This document shows positions 1 to 6,852 of a stretch of 7,480 nt of DNA, piece after piece. Position 1 is the stretch's first letter. Each line of letters starts with the position of its first letter. This DNA is from Rhodobacterales bacterium (GTDB taxonomy: Bacteria; Pseudomonadota; Alphaproteobacteria; Rhodobacterales; Rhodobacteraceae), in assembly GCA_009992615.1 (NCBI GenBank), contig JAACVA010000224.1, positions 1-7,480 of the forward strand, given 5' to 3'. The translations under genes were made by a program, and so were the position numbers. The notes under the pieces are model-generated. The model worked only from the letters and a program-made list of their open reading frames with translations, was not told the origin of the DNA and ran no database searches.

Positions 1-17
1 GCCAACGCCACAGCATC

Positions 18-56
18 TTCTTTGTCGAAATACTCCCCGCCGGAGGCGCCCGTCCT
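18..56 (-). terminator. Rhodobacterales-type post-gene element, possible terminator
   Basis: On the minus strand, 10 bases after the SseB stop codon, the sequence reads GGGCGCCTCCGGCGGGG followed by AGTATTT and an A-rich stretch. A short stem CGCC/GGCG (38-41 with 45-48) has a 3-base loop, followed by a weak T-rich tail. Seen directly: the small stem and its place right after the stop. From memory: very similar CCTCCGGCGGGG-TATTT strings occur after many Rhodobacteraceae genes. That it ends transcription of the SseB operon is inference. The stem is short, so it could also be a conserved mRNA 3' processing or stability element. Confidence 0.4.
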
Positions 57-61
57 TGATG

Positions 62-844
62 TCAGCGCAACCGTGGGGGCCGCGACGGGTCCATTCCCGG
101 ATTGGCACCAGGGGAAGAGGGCGCTTCGAGCTGCGGCAGATCAAAGCGCAGACCCACCTTGGCCAGACGGCCGGCGAACGGATCGGACGCAGTGAAAAAC
201 GCCACGTCCAACACCCCCGCTTCGATCCCTGAAAAGGTCAGCGCCTCGCCGGTGGCGCGGGCCAGCGCCGTTTCGGCCCCCGGTGTGGGGTCGATAAAGG
301 CCAGAAGATGCGACTCGCCGCGGTCATATCGCGCGCCCACCAGATAGGCTGATCGGGCCAGTCCCGCAGCGCTGGCCAGTTTTGCGTCCAACGCGCCCAA
401 CAGCCGTTCAGGCAGGCCACGGGGCGGGGTGATTTCACGCGGCCGGTCCTCGATTTCTTGGGGGGTCTTGGCCAAGGTGGTTGCCAGCCAGGCCACCGCC
501 TCGGGCGCCACAACATGCGAGGAAGGCGCCACATCGGGGTTCAGCGCCAGGCCCAGCCCCTCGGGCGCCAGAAGCCCGGCCACCAACCGCCCCGACAGCG
601 CGGCATAGGGCACGATCCCGCCGGCAAACCGCGCCAGCCGATCCTCGCGGTCGAACGCCAACACGAACCGCCCTTCCTCGGTGTCAAACACCGCCGGTGC
701 AATCCGGTCACCCGTCACCTCGGCATCCAGCATCAGAAAAACCTCGCCATCGGCGAGGCGTTCATAGAACGCCAGCCGCGCGGTGTCGTCCTCGGGGTTG
801 GCCTGCATGGCGGCATGGGCGCGGTCCAGCGGAGTTTCGGTCAT
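62..844 (-). CDS. SseB family protein
   Basis: The protein has 260 residues. It resembles proteins annotated as SseB family: an N-terminal alpha/beta domain at about residues 20-125 (LADGEVFLMLDAEVTG, then an FVLAFDREDRLARF strand-helix unit and a GLGLALNPD turn) and a C-terminal domain at about 145-245 (LVGARYDRGESHLLAFID). The name comes from a type III secretion protein, but most homologues in free-living bacteria have no link to secretion and no known biochemical role. No signal peptide or membrane segment is seen, so it is probably cytoplasmic. The start at 844 is preferred over a longer open frame reaching 1105, because that extension runs through the upstream gene and an AAAGGT Shine-Dalgarno (851-856) sits 6-7 bases before this ATG. 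The start overlaps the stop of the glycosylase gene (ATGA), implying translational coupling. The C-terminal tail is proline-rich and probably disordered. Function is unknown. Confidence 0.85.
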   Translation of the reverse strand: MTETPLDRAHAAMQANPEDDTARLAFYERLADGEVFLMLDAEVTGDRIAPAVFDTEEGRFVLAFDREDRLARFAGGIVPYAALSGRLVAGLLAPEGLGLALNPDVAPSSHVVAPEAVAWLATTLAKTPQEIEDRPREITPPRGLPERLLGALDAKLASAAGLARSAYLVGARYDRGESHLLAFIDPTPGAETALARATGEALTFSGIEAGVLDVAFFTASDPFAGRLAKVGLRFDLPQLEAPSSPGANPGMDPSRPPRLR

Positions 845-1422
845 TGCAGTACCTTTGCGACAGTGGCGCGCAGGGCGGGCAACAGTGCCTCTGCGAACCA
901 GGGATGTTTGGCCACCCATGCGGTAGTGCGCCAACTGGGGTGGGGCAAGGGAAAGATCGCGGGCGCATGGGCGCGCCAGGCCGCCACATGATCGGTCACA
1001 CGGCCCGGGCCCAGGTGCCATTTCTGCGCATGGCCCCCGACCAGCAGAATCAAAGGCACAGGCCCGATATGCCGCATGACCGAACCACGCCAGGTGCGCG
1101 CGCACAGCGGCGGCGGCGGCAGGTCGGCCCCCTTGGCATCATAGCCCGGAAAGCAGAACGCCATGGGCAGGATGGCAACACGGCTCTGGTCATAAAACGT
1201 GCCCTCGTCCACGCCCATCCACGCGCGCAGCCGGTCGCCCGACGGGTCGGTGAACGGCCGCCCCGAGGCGTGCACCCGCGCGCCAGGCGCCTGCCCCGCG
1301 ATCAGGATCCGCGCACCCGGCCTAAACCATGTCACAGGGCGGGGCCGGTGCGCCGTGGCGGTGGCGGCGAACCGACCGGCGCACAAAGTGCAGGCGGCAA
1401 TGGCGGCGGTGGGATCTGACAT
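841..1422 (-). CDS. Uracil-DNA glycosylase superfamily protein, 4Fe-4S type
   Basis: The protein has 193 residues and belongs to the uracil-DNA glycosylase fold, close to the COG1573/family 4 group that removes uracil (or another damaged base) from DNA as the first step of base excision repair. Visible motifs are GQAPGARVH at about 43-51 (motif 1, usually GEAPG in family 4), the GRPFTDPSGDRLRAWMG segment at 54-70, and LPHPSWR at 159-165 (motif 2, with His161). Cysteines at 11, 14, 90 and 107 give C-x2-C...C-x16-C, the arrangement that binds an iron-sulfur cluster in family 4. Motif 1 has Gln in place of the family 4 Glu, so the substrate range may differ from a classical family 4 enzyme. The start is fixed by an in-frame TAG 9 bases upstream; no clear Shine-Dalgarno is present, so the mRNA may be nearly leaderless. 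It is the first gene of a two-gene unit with the SseB gene and is divergent from nhaA. Confidence 0.85.
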   Translation of the reverse strand: MSDPTAAIAACTLCAGRFAATATAHRPRPVTWFRPGARILIAGQAPGARVHASGRPFTDPSGDRLRAWMGVDEGTFYDQSRVAILPMAFCFPGYDAKGADLPPPPLCARTWRGSVMRHIGPVPLILLVGGHAQKWHLGPGRVTDHVAAWRAHAPAIFPLPHPSWRTTAWVAKHPWFAEALLPALRATVAKVLQ

Positions 1423-1584
1423 CTGGGCAGTCTAGGCCGAAGCACACCTTTGCGCCAAGAGGTGCCATTTCGGTTTTGGCGAATCGTCTCGCGGCGGCGC
1501 AGGTTGCCCAACCATGCCATAGCAGTTGCCCACGCCCGACGCTTGATTTACGGCTTGAGTTAGAACAACAAAGGGGGGCCCGGC
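1423..1584. promoter_or_regulatory. Divergent intergenic region with nhaA ribosome binding site
   Basis: This 162-bp gap separates the minus-strand glycosylase start from the plus-strand nhaA start, so it should carry promoters for both. On the nhaA side AAGGGG at 1571-1576 lies 8 bases before the ATG and is a strong Shine-Dalgarno. The local sequence becomes A+T-richer at 1543-1572, where TTGATT (1544-1549) and TTAGAA (1560-1565) occur, but they are too close together to be a standard -35/-10 pair, so no promoter is assigned. A weak 6-bp inverted repeat CGCCAA/TTGGCG (1453-1458, 1476-1481) is the only symmetry noticed. The region's role is inferred mainly from gene orientation. Confidence 0.5.
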
Positions 1585-2886
1585 ATGTATCGCGTCTGGA
1601 ATTTCGTCACCAACTATTCGCTGCTGCTGATTTTCGGCGCAGGCATCGCCTTGGTCTGGGCCAACACCGATGCCCCGTCCTATCACCACTTTCTGGAATA
1701 TCCGCTGTGGTTCAACGATCTGCTGGGCAGCGACGCCAGCGCGTGGATGGCGCATTACGGGCCAAATTTCGGCCTTGACGCGATCGGTGACGTTACGCGG
1801 GTTCTGACCGTGCATTATCTTGTCAATGATGTTTTGATGGCGTTCTTCTTCGCCATCGCCGCCAAGGAAGTCTGGGAAGCGGTGATCCTGAGGGAAGGCT
1901 CGCTGCGCGGCAAAAAGGCGGCAACGCCGCTGATCGCCACGCTGGGCGGTATGTTGGGGCCCATCGCGGTTTATATTGGAATGGCCTATTTCGTGTTCGG
2001 CTCCGACACCTATGACGCAGTCGCGCGGGGTTGGGCCATTCCGACCGCCACCGATATTGCATTTTCCTATCTGGTGGGGCGTATCGTGTTTGGCGCCGGG
2101 CATCCGGCGGTTCGGTTCCTGCTTTTGCTGGCCATTGCGGACGATGCGGCAGGGCTGATCATCCTGGCAGTCTTTTATCCCACGGGCAATCTGGCACCGA
2201 TGATGCTGGGCTGGGCCATCGCGGCGGCGCTGGGTGTCTACCTGCTGTTCAACTGGTTGCCCCGGCGGCTGGACCGGGGCAACCAGTTGCGCCCCGTTTC
2301 AACCTTTGTGCGTGAAAAACTGTCGTTCTGGCCTTATCTGGCTGCGGGCTGTATCAGTTGGTGGGCTTTTCAGGAAAGCGGTCTGCACCCTGCCCTCGGT
2401 CTGTTGCCCATCGTCCCAACACTGCCCCACGCCGACCGCGCCTTCGGATTGTTCTGTGAGGCCGAGACCTATCTGACCGACCTTTTGAACCACACCGAAC
2501 ATCTGCTGAAACATCCGGTCGAGATCATCCTGTTCTTCTTTGGCCTGTTGAACGCCGGGGTCGAGTTCGGTGCGATCGGTGCGCCAACCTGGCTGGTCAT
2601 GGCGGGGCTGCTGCTGGGCAAACCGGCCGGTATTCTGCTGTTCGGCTGGGTGGCTGCGGTGCCGATGCGCCTGGGATTGCCCGCCGGAATGCGGGTGCTG
2701 GACCTGTTTGTCGTCGGCTGTGTCGCGGCCATCGGATTTACCGTTTCGCTGTTCGTGGCCTCGGTCGCGTTCGACGCGGGGCCGATCCAGGACGCGGCCA
2801 AGATGGGCGCCCTGTTCAGCTTTGCCGCTGTGCTGATCGCCATGGTCGCGGGCAAGTTGACCGGTGTTCAGAGGCAGAATAGCTGA
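1585..2886 (+). CDS. nhaA: Na+/H+ antiporter NhaA family
   Basis: The protein has 433 residues, somewhat longer than E. coli NhaA (388). It is an inner-membrane protein with about a dozen hydrophobic helices. NhaA uses the inward proton gradient to expel sodium or lithium and helps set internal pH. Diagnostic residues are present: TATDIAF at 154-160 (Asp157, matching E. coli Asp133), the adjacent pair in LAIADDAAG (Asp186/Asp187, matching the ion-binding Asp163/Asp164) and LLLGKPAGI (Lys346, matching Lys300). VNDVLMAFFF (80-89) and LLNAGVEFGA (321-330) match conserved helices. The segment that in E. coli reads HSGVHATIAG is here ESGLHPALGLLPIVP, typical of a divergent NhaA subgroup. The start has a strong Shine-Dalgarno. 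The gene stands alone: divergent from the glycosylase gene and followed by a hairpin before the capsule export genes. Confidence 0.93.
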   Translation: MYRVWNFVTNYSLLLIFGAGIALVWANTDAPSYHHFLEYPLWFNDLLGSDASAWMAHYGPNFGLDAIGDVTRVLTVHYLVNDVLMAFFFAIAAKEVWEAVILREGSLRGKKAATPLIATLGGMLGPIAVYIGMAYFVFGSDTYDAVARGWAIPTATDIAFSYLVGRIVFGAGHPAVRFLLLLAIADDAAGLIILAVFYPTGNLAPMMLGWAIAAALGVYLLFNWLPRRLDRGNQLRPVSTFVREKLSFWPYLAAGCISWWAFQESGLHPALGLLPIVPTLPHADRAFGLFCEAETYLTDLLNHTEHLLKHPVEIILFFFGLLNAGVEFGAIGAPTWLVMAGLLLGKPAGILLFGWVAAVPMRLGLPAGMRVLDLFVVGCVAAIGFTVSLFVASVAFDAGPIQDAAKMGALFSFAAVLIAMVAGKLTGVQRQNS

Positions 2887-2892
2887 CATGCC

Positions 2893-2927
2893 GGCATACG
2901 CGCCGCCAACTGGCCGATGCGTATGCC
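2893..2927 (+). terminator. Hairpin just after nhaA, candidate terminator
   Basis: A perfect 9-bp inverted repeat, GGCATACGC (2893-2901) and GCGTATGCC (2919-2927), begins 6 bases after the nhaA stop, with a 17-base loop. It is followed by a run of C rather than T, so it is not a textbook intrinsic terminator. Its place makes it a plausible 3' end or RNA-stabilising structure for the nhaA mRNA. The remaining spacer to the ABC ATPase start (2928-3047) contains no gene and no promoter that I can assign with confidence. Confidence 0.45.
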
Positions 2928-3047
2928 CCCCCGTTCACGGTGGTCAATCCAGCCGCTATGACATATTGTCGCCAAAATGCGCGACTATGCGGTCTGTTAA
3001 CCAAATGACGGTAACAATGGCCCATCACAGCAGGCGCCGGGGCGCAG

Positions 3048-3707
3048 ATGATCGAGTTCGAGAATGTCTCAAAATCCTTTTGGACGGGATCGCAGCGCAA
3101 GGTGATTCTGAACCGCGCGTCGTTTCGCGTCGAGATCGGCAATTCGCTGGGCATCCTTGCCCCCAATGGAACGGGTAAGACCACGCTGATCAACATGATG
3201 GCGGGGTTGGAAAAACCCGATGAAGGACGCATCACGCGGACCAGCCGGATCTCGTTCCCGCTGGGCTTCATGGGTGGGGTGGTCAGCCGGTTGTCCGGCA
3301 CCGAAAACGCCCGCTTCATCGCCAAACTTTACGGATTGGACCCCGATTATCTTGAGGCGTTCTGCCGGTGGCTGTGTGGGTTGGGCGAATATTTCGACAT
3401 GCCGGTGGGCACCTACTCGGCGGGGATGCGCGCAAGGCTGTCTTTCGCACTATTGCTGGCGCTGGATTTCGACATCTACCTGATCGACGAAGGTATGCCC
3501 GCGACGACGGATGTGGAATTCAACAAGAAGGCCGGGATGCTGCTGCGGGAACGACTTGAGGATGCGACCATTGTCGTCGTATCGCACCAGGCCGAAACGC
3601 TGGAAAAATTCTGTCGTTCGGCGGCTGTCCTGATGGATGGACAGTTGCACATGTTCGACACACTGGAAGAGGCGAAACAGCTTTATGACTATGAAACCCA
3701 AAGTTAG
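3048..3707 (+). CDS. kpsT: Capsular polysaccharide export ABC ATPase (KpsT/CtrD type)
   Basis: The protein has 219 residues, the usual length of KpsT, CtrD and BexA. It is the ATP-hydrolysing subunit that, with a KpsM-type permease, exports capsular polysaccharide across the inner membrane. Seen in order: the Walker A region GILAPNGTGKTT (35-46, with Ala38 where most ABC ATPases have Gly), the family-typical ISFPLGFMGG (68-77) where the Q-loop is expected but no Gln is present, signature TYSAGM (122-127) in place of LSGGQ, Walker B IYLIDE (143-148, catalytic Glu148) and the switch His180 in VVVSHQ. YSxGM and PLGF are characteristic of polysaccharide exporters. The start at 3048 gives the normal N-terminus MIEFENVSKSF; the ribosome binding site (GGGG, 3039-3042) is only fair. 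The gene overlaps the KpsE-like gene by about 23 bases, indicating one operon. No permease gene is adjacent. Confidence 0.9.
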   Translation: MIEFENVSKSFWTGSQRKVILNRASFRVEIGNSLGILAPNGTGKTTLINMMAGLEKPDEGRITRTSRISFPLGFMGGVVSRLSGTENARFIAKLYGLDPDYLEAFCRWLCGLGEYFDMPVGTYSAGMRARLSFALLLALDFDIYLIDEGMPATTDVEFNKKAGMLLRERLEDATIVVVSHQAETLEKFCRSAAVLMDGQLHMFDTLEEAKQLYDYETQS

Positions 3708-5370
3708 AAAGTTTCGCATCCGCCGTTCCAGCCCGTTGGCGACAGGGGCCGCCGGCAGTGTCGATGCCGAGATCGAACAGGTGGCCGAACCCGCCGCCCC
3801 GACAAGCCATGTGCGCGCGGTCGAACCGGCCGGCGTGGACCTGGATGTCGCTGTCGATGGTCCGGGTTCAACACCGGATGTCGGATTCGCCGAAACCACC
3901 GCCGAAGATGAAATGGCGGCGCTGCATCGCGAAGGCCTGACCGGCCGACAGTTGCGCCTGGCACGGCGTCTGGCGCAGAAACACGGCCTGACCCCCACGT
4001 CGGATTTCGACGCCGTGCGCTTGCTGCGCGCCCAGGGAATCGACCCGTTCGAGCGGGCAAGCATGTTGGAACTTGTCGTGCCCGAACAGGGTATCGACCC
4101 ATCGCGCGACGCGCGGGTGCAACTGCCCCAGCCGCGCACGCCCGACCAAATGCCCAGTACCGAAGTGGGCCCGACGCCACGCCCCGCCCCCGCGCAAGAC
4201 CCGCGGCCCGACACGCGCGCCAGCCGTTTGCGCGAGATACAGAAAATCCAGCGCGACATTGCCCGGCGGCGGCGGCGCAAACTGGCCCTGCTGTTCACCC
4301 GGCTGACGTTCTTCGTCGGCTTGCCGACGGTGCTTGCGGGCTATTACTACTACGAAATCGCCACCCCGATGTACGCCACCAAGTCGGAATTCGTGATTCA
4401 ACAGGCCGACAGCCAATCGCCCGGCGCCCTCGGTGGGCTGTTTTCCGGCACCGGCTTTGCCACCAGCCAGGATTCGATCGCGGTGCAAAGCTATCTGCAA
4501 TCGCGTGACGCCATGCTGCGGCTGAATACCGACCTGGGGTTCAAGGCGCATTTCTCGGCCCCCGAGATCGACCCGATTCAGCGGTTGCCCGAGGGTGCGA
4601 CCAACGAACAGGCCTACAAGGTGTTCAGCAGCAATGTACAGATCGGCTATGACCCGTCCGAGGGCATCGTCAAGATGGAGGTCGTTGCCGCCAGTCCCGA
4701 AGTCAGCGCCCAGTGGTCTGAAAAACTGATCGAATATGCCGAGCAACAGGTCGATAACCTGACCCAGCGCCTGCGCGCTGACCAGATGCAAGGCGCCATG
4801 GACAGTTTTGCAGATGCCGAGGCCAAGATGATGGCGGCCCAACGCCGGGTTTTGGAATTGCAGGAACAGCTGGGCGTACTGGACCCAACCGCCGAAACCG
4901 GTGGGGTGATGACACAAATCACCACCTTTGAGGTACAGCTTCAGGAGAAACGCTTGCAACTTCAACAGCTTCTTGACAATCGGCGCCCCAATGAGGCCCG
5001 CGTGGATGGGGTTAAAGGCGATATTCGCCGCCTGGAAAATGTGATCGCCACCCTGCGGGGCCAGTTGACCGACGGCACCGGCTCTGTGTCGTCCCTGGCC
5101 AGCATCAGTGGCGAATTGCGCATGGCCGAGGTCGATCTGCAAACCCGCACCATGCTGATGCAGCAATCCCTGCAACAACTGGAAACCGCCCGTATCGAGG
5201 CAAATCGCCAGACCCGCTATTTGTCCATGGGGGTCACGCCGATTCCACCGGACGAGGCCACCTATCCCCGCGCCTTTGAAAACACCCTTTTGGCGTTTCT
5301 GATCTTTTCCGGCGTCTATTTGATGATTTCGCTCACCGCATCCATCCTGCGCGAACAGGTTTCGGCCTGA
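3685..5370 (+). CDS. kpsE: Capsule export inner-membrane protein (KpsE/CtrB/BexC type)
   Basis: The protein has about 561 residues, against roughly 380 for KpsE or BexC. This family sits in the inner membrane with a large periplasmic coiled-coil part linking the ABC exporter to the outer-membrane channel. Layout: a basic N-terminus (KPKVRKFRIRR), an acidic and Pro/Ala-rich stretch to about 78, a helical module at 80-132 (LTGRQLRLARRLAQKHG, then DAVRLLRAQGIDPFER), a Pro-rich linker, and a basic stretch (ARRRRRK, 193-199) before transmembrane helix 1 (about 200-222). YATKSEFVIQQ, at the start of the periplasmic domain, is typical of the family. The coiled coil covers about 365-510 and helix 2 about 533-555, with a short cytoplasmic tail. 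Start choice: ATG 3685 is about 12 bases after GAAGAGG (3666-3672); ATG 3691 is an alternative, and a longer frame from 3637 would overlap kpsT by 71 bases and is less likely. The N-terminal 195 residues are an unusual extension. Confidence 0.88.
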   Translation: MTMKPKVRKFRIRRSSPLATGAAGSVDAEIEQVAEPAAPTSHVRAVEPAGVDLDVAVDGPGSTPDVGFAETTAEDEMAALHREGLTGRQLRLARRLAQKHGLTPTSDFDAVRLLRAQGIDPFERASMLELVVPEQGIDPSRDARVQLPQPRTPDQMPSTEVGPTPRPAPAQDPRPDTRASRLREIQKIQRDIARRRRRKLALLFTRLTFFVGLPTVLAGYYYYEIATPMYATKSEFVIQQADSQSPGALGGLFSGTGFATSQDSIAVQSYLQSRDAMLRLNTDLGFKAHFSAPEIDPIQRLPEGATNEQAYKVFSSNVQIGYDPSEGIVKMEVVAASPEVSAQWSEKLIEYAEQQVDNLTQRLRADQMQGAMDSFADAEAKMMAAQRRVLELQEQLGVLDPTAETGGVMTQITTFEVQLQEKRLQLQQLLDNRRPNEARVDGVKGDIRRLENVIATLRGQLTDGTGSVSSLASISGELRMAEVDLQTRTMLMQQSLQQLETARIEANRQTRYLSMGVTPIPPDEATYPRAFENTLLAFLIFSGVYLMISLTASILREQVSA

Positions 5371-5377
5371 TGGCACC

Positions 5378-5413
5378 GCACCCCGCGCCGGGGCTTCTCC
5401 CGGGGCGGGGTGC
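5378..5413 (+). terminator. Strong GC-rich hairpin between kpsE and the MscS gene
   Basis: Positions 5378-5392 pair with 5399-5413 over 15 positions with a single G-G mismatch, around a 6-base loop (GCTTCT). It begins 8 bases after the kpsE stop. The stem is almost wholly G-C, so the RNA form would be very stable. No T tract follows on the plus strand, so a classical Rho-independent terminator is not certain. It is most simply read as the 3' end of the kpsT-kpsE transcript or an RNA-stability barrier, with the channel gene transcribed separately. The next 40 bases hold no clear promoter. Confidence 0.6.
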
Positions 5414-5454
5414 AGGCGTATCGTCGCGCAGGACGCTCAGCCAAAGAAATCAAT

Positions 5455-6786
5455 ATGAAACATATTGTTACCCTTGTCTGCCTTGCATTGTGGCTGTGCA
5501 CAGCGCTCCCCCTGCCCGCACAGGAGACAATTGCCGCCGACACCGGGGCCAGCAGCGATATCGGCCCAATTGAAGCCGCCATCGCCGCCGACGCCCGCAT
5601 CACCGAACAGATCCGGATCATTTTGATCGAGCTTGAGGGGTACGACGGTGTGCAGGTGTCCGTTCGGTCTGGCATCGTCACCCTCACGGGCGAGGTTCTG
5701 GATACAACCGCCCTGCAACGTCTGGAAGCCCTGGTCACCGGGATCGACGGCGTGATTGCCATCCAGAACGAGGTCGAGGAAACCACCGATCTGGCAAAAC
5801 GGCTGAACCCTGCCTTTCAGCGGCTTGAGGAACGCTTGCGCCAGACCGTTGCACGGTTGCCGCTGTTTGGCGTCGCGTTGGCAGCGGCTTGGCTGATCTG
5901 GTTCATCGGTGTGCGTATCGCGCGCCTGCGCCAACCCTGGGACCGGATTGCACCCAATGCTTTCATTGCCGATATCTATCGGCAACTTGTGGTTTTGGCA
6001 TTTGCTTTGGTTGGCATCGTCATTGCGCTGGACATCCTGAACGCCACGGCATTGCTGGGCACGATTCTGGGGGCAGCTGGGATCATCGGCCTGGCTCTTG
6101 GCTTTGCCGTGCGGGACACGGTCGAAAATTTCATCGCATCAATCATGCTTTCGGTGCGCCAGCCGTTTCAGCCCAACGACACCGTCGAAATCGAAGGCGA
6201 TCAGGGCAAGGTGATCCGGTTGACCAGCCGCGCAACGATTCTGCTGTCTTTTGATGGCAATCACATTCGCATTCCCAATTCCATCGTGTTCAAAAGCCGT
6301 ATCATCAATTTCACCCGCAATGCCGAGCGTAGGTATCAGTTCGACATAACGATCAGCCCGCTCTCTGATCTGGCCAGCGTGCGCAAGTTGATCGAAGACA
6401 CCGTTACAGCACTGCCCTTTACCCTCGACACGCCTGGCACGTCGGTGTGGATTCAGGATCTGACGCCCAGCGGTGTGGTTTTCACCGTCACCGGCTGGAT
6501 CGACCAGACCACAACATCGCTGCTGCGCGCCCGCGGCGAAACATTGCGCCTGGTAAAACAGGCGATCGAGGAGGCAGGATATGTCATCTCCGACAGCACC
6601 TACAACATCCAGATGATCCCGTTCAGCGAACCCCCGGAACAGGATCAGACCATCGCGCAGCCCCCAAAGATACAGGTGATCGGGGTGGATGCGCTGGATG
6701 ATGAAGCGTTGGAGGGATTGATCGCCGAAGAGCGGAATGACGAGACAAACCCCGACCTTTTACGTCGGGACGCCCCGAATGAATGA
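5455..6786 (+). CDS. MscS-family mechanosensitive channel with signal peptide and BON domain
   Basis: The protein has 443 residues. It is a small-conductance mechanosensitive channel homologue, which in this family opens on membrane tension and releases solutes after hypo-osmotic shock. Seen in order: a signal peptide (MKHIVTLVCLALWLC..., probable cleavage near PLPA-Q, residue 22); a BON domain at about 38-112 (VQVSVRSGIVTLTGEV, then ALVTGIDGVIAIQNEV), placed in the periplasm; transmembrane helices at about 135-153 and 177-195; the pore helix and its follow-on at about 199-235 (GAAGIIGLALGFAVRDTVENF, close to the MscS consensus); a beta domain (NDTVEIEGDQGKV, then FDGNHIRIPNSIVF); and a C-terminal alpha/beta domain to about 390 with an acidic tail. 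The ATG at 5455 is preferred over an upstream GTG at 5410 because it places the signal peptide at the N-terminus; the GTG lies inside the hairpin. The Shine-Dalgarno is weak (AAAGAAA). It probably has its own transcript and need not be linked to capsule export. Confidence 0.9.
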   Translation: MKHIVTLVCLALWLCTALPLPAQETIAADTGASSDIGPIEAAIAADARITEQIRIILIELEGYDGVQVSVRSGIVTLTGEVLDTTALQRLEALVTGIDGVIAIQNEVEETTDLAKRLNPAFQRLEERLRQTVARLPLFGVALAAAWLIWFIGVRIARLRQPWDRIAPNAFIADIYRQLVVLAFALVGIVIALDILNATALLGTILGAAGIIGLALGFAVRDTVENFIASIMLSVRQPFQPNDTVEIEGDQGKVIRLTSRATILLSFDGNHIRIPNSIVFKSRIINFTRNAERRYQFDITISPLSDLASVRKLIEDTVTALPFTLDTPGTSVWIQDLTPSGVVFTVTGWIDQTTTSLLRARGETLRLVKQAIEEAGYVISDSTYNIQMIPFSEPPEQDQTIAQPPKIQVIGVDALDDEALEGLIAEERNDETNPDLLRRDAPNE

Positions 6787-6812
6787 TCGGCGCAGGATTG
6801 CAACTTTTGCCC

Positions 6813-6841
6813 TTGCACCGCCGAAAAACGGCAAGTAGACA
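6813..6841 (+). promoter_or_regulatory. Candidate promoter of tRNA-Gln
   Basis: TTGCAC (6813-6818) and TAGACA (6836-6841) are separated by 17 bases and end 11 bases before the mature tRNA 5' end, which suits a short-leader tRNA promoter. A small hairpin GCCG-AAAAA-CGGC (6820-6832) lies between the boxes and could also belong to the 3' end of the channel mRNA. Both boxes depart from the sigma-70 consensus, so this is a position-based suggestion. Confidence 0.4.
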
Positions 6842-6852
6842 CCAAACACCGT

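Noticed and set aside
481..1419. 312-residue plus-strand open frame opposite the SseB and glycosylase genes
   Set aside because: It is Arg/Pro/Ala-rich and unrecognisable, and lies exactly opposite two genes with clear motifs.
1423..1584. Sodium or lithium responsive riboswitch (nhaA-type RNA) before nhaA
   Set aside because: The leader is short, and I cannot see a convincing multi-stem structure by eye. A covariance-model search (Infernal with the nhaA-I and nhaA-II models) would decide.
1432..2103. 223-residue minus-strand frame opposite the start of nhaA
   Set aside because: It is antisense to the conserved NhaA helices and has no motif of its own.
3450..4298. 282-residue minus-strand open frame spanning kpsT and kpsE
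   Set aside because: It is rich in Arg and Ser with no domain and lies across two real overlapping genes on the other strand; a GC-driven shadow.
3868..5376. 502-residue open frame on the minus strand opposite the kpsE-like gene
   Set aside because: It is antisense to a well-recognised gene, has low-complexity Gly/Gln/His-rich content typical of a high-GC shadow frame, and shows no family motif.
5410..5454. Upstream GTG start for the MscS-family channel
   Set aside because: It lies within the right arm of a strong hairpin and would put 15 extra residues before an otherwise normal signal peptide.
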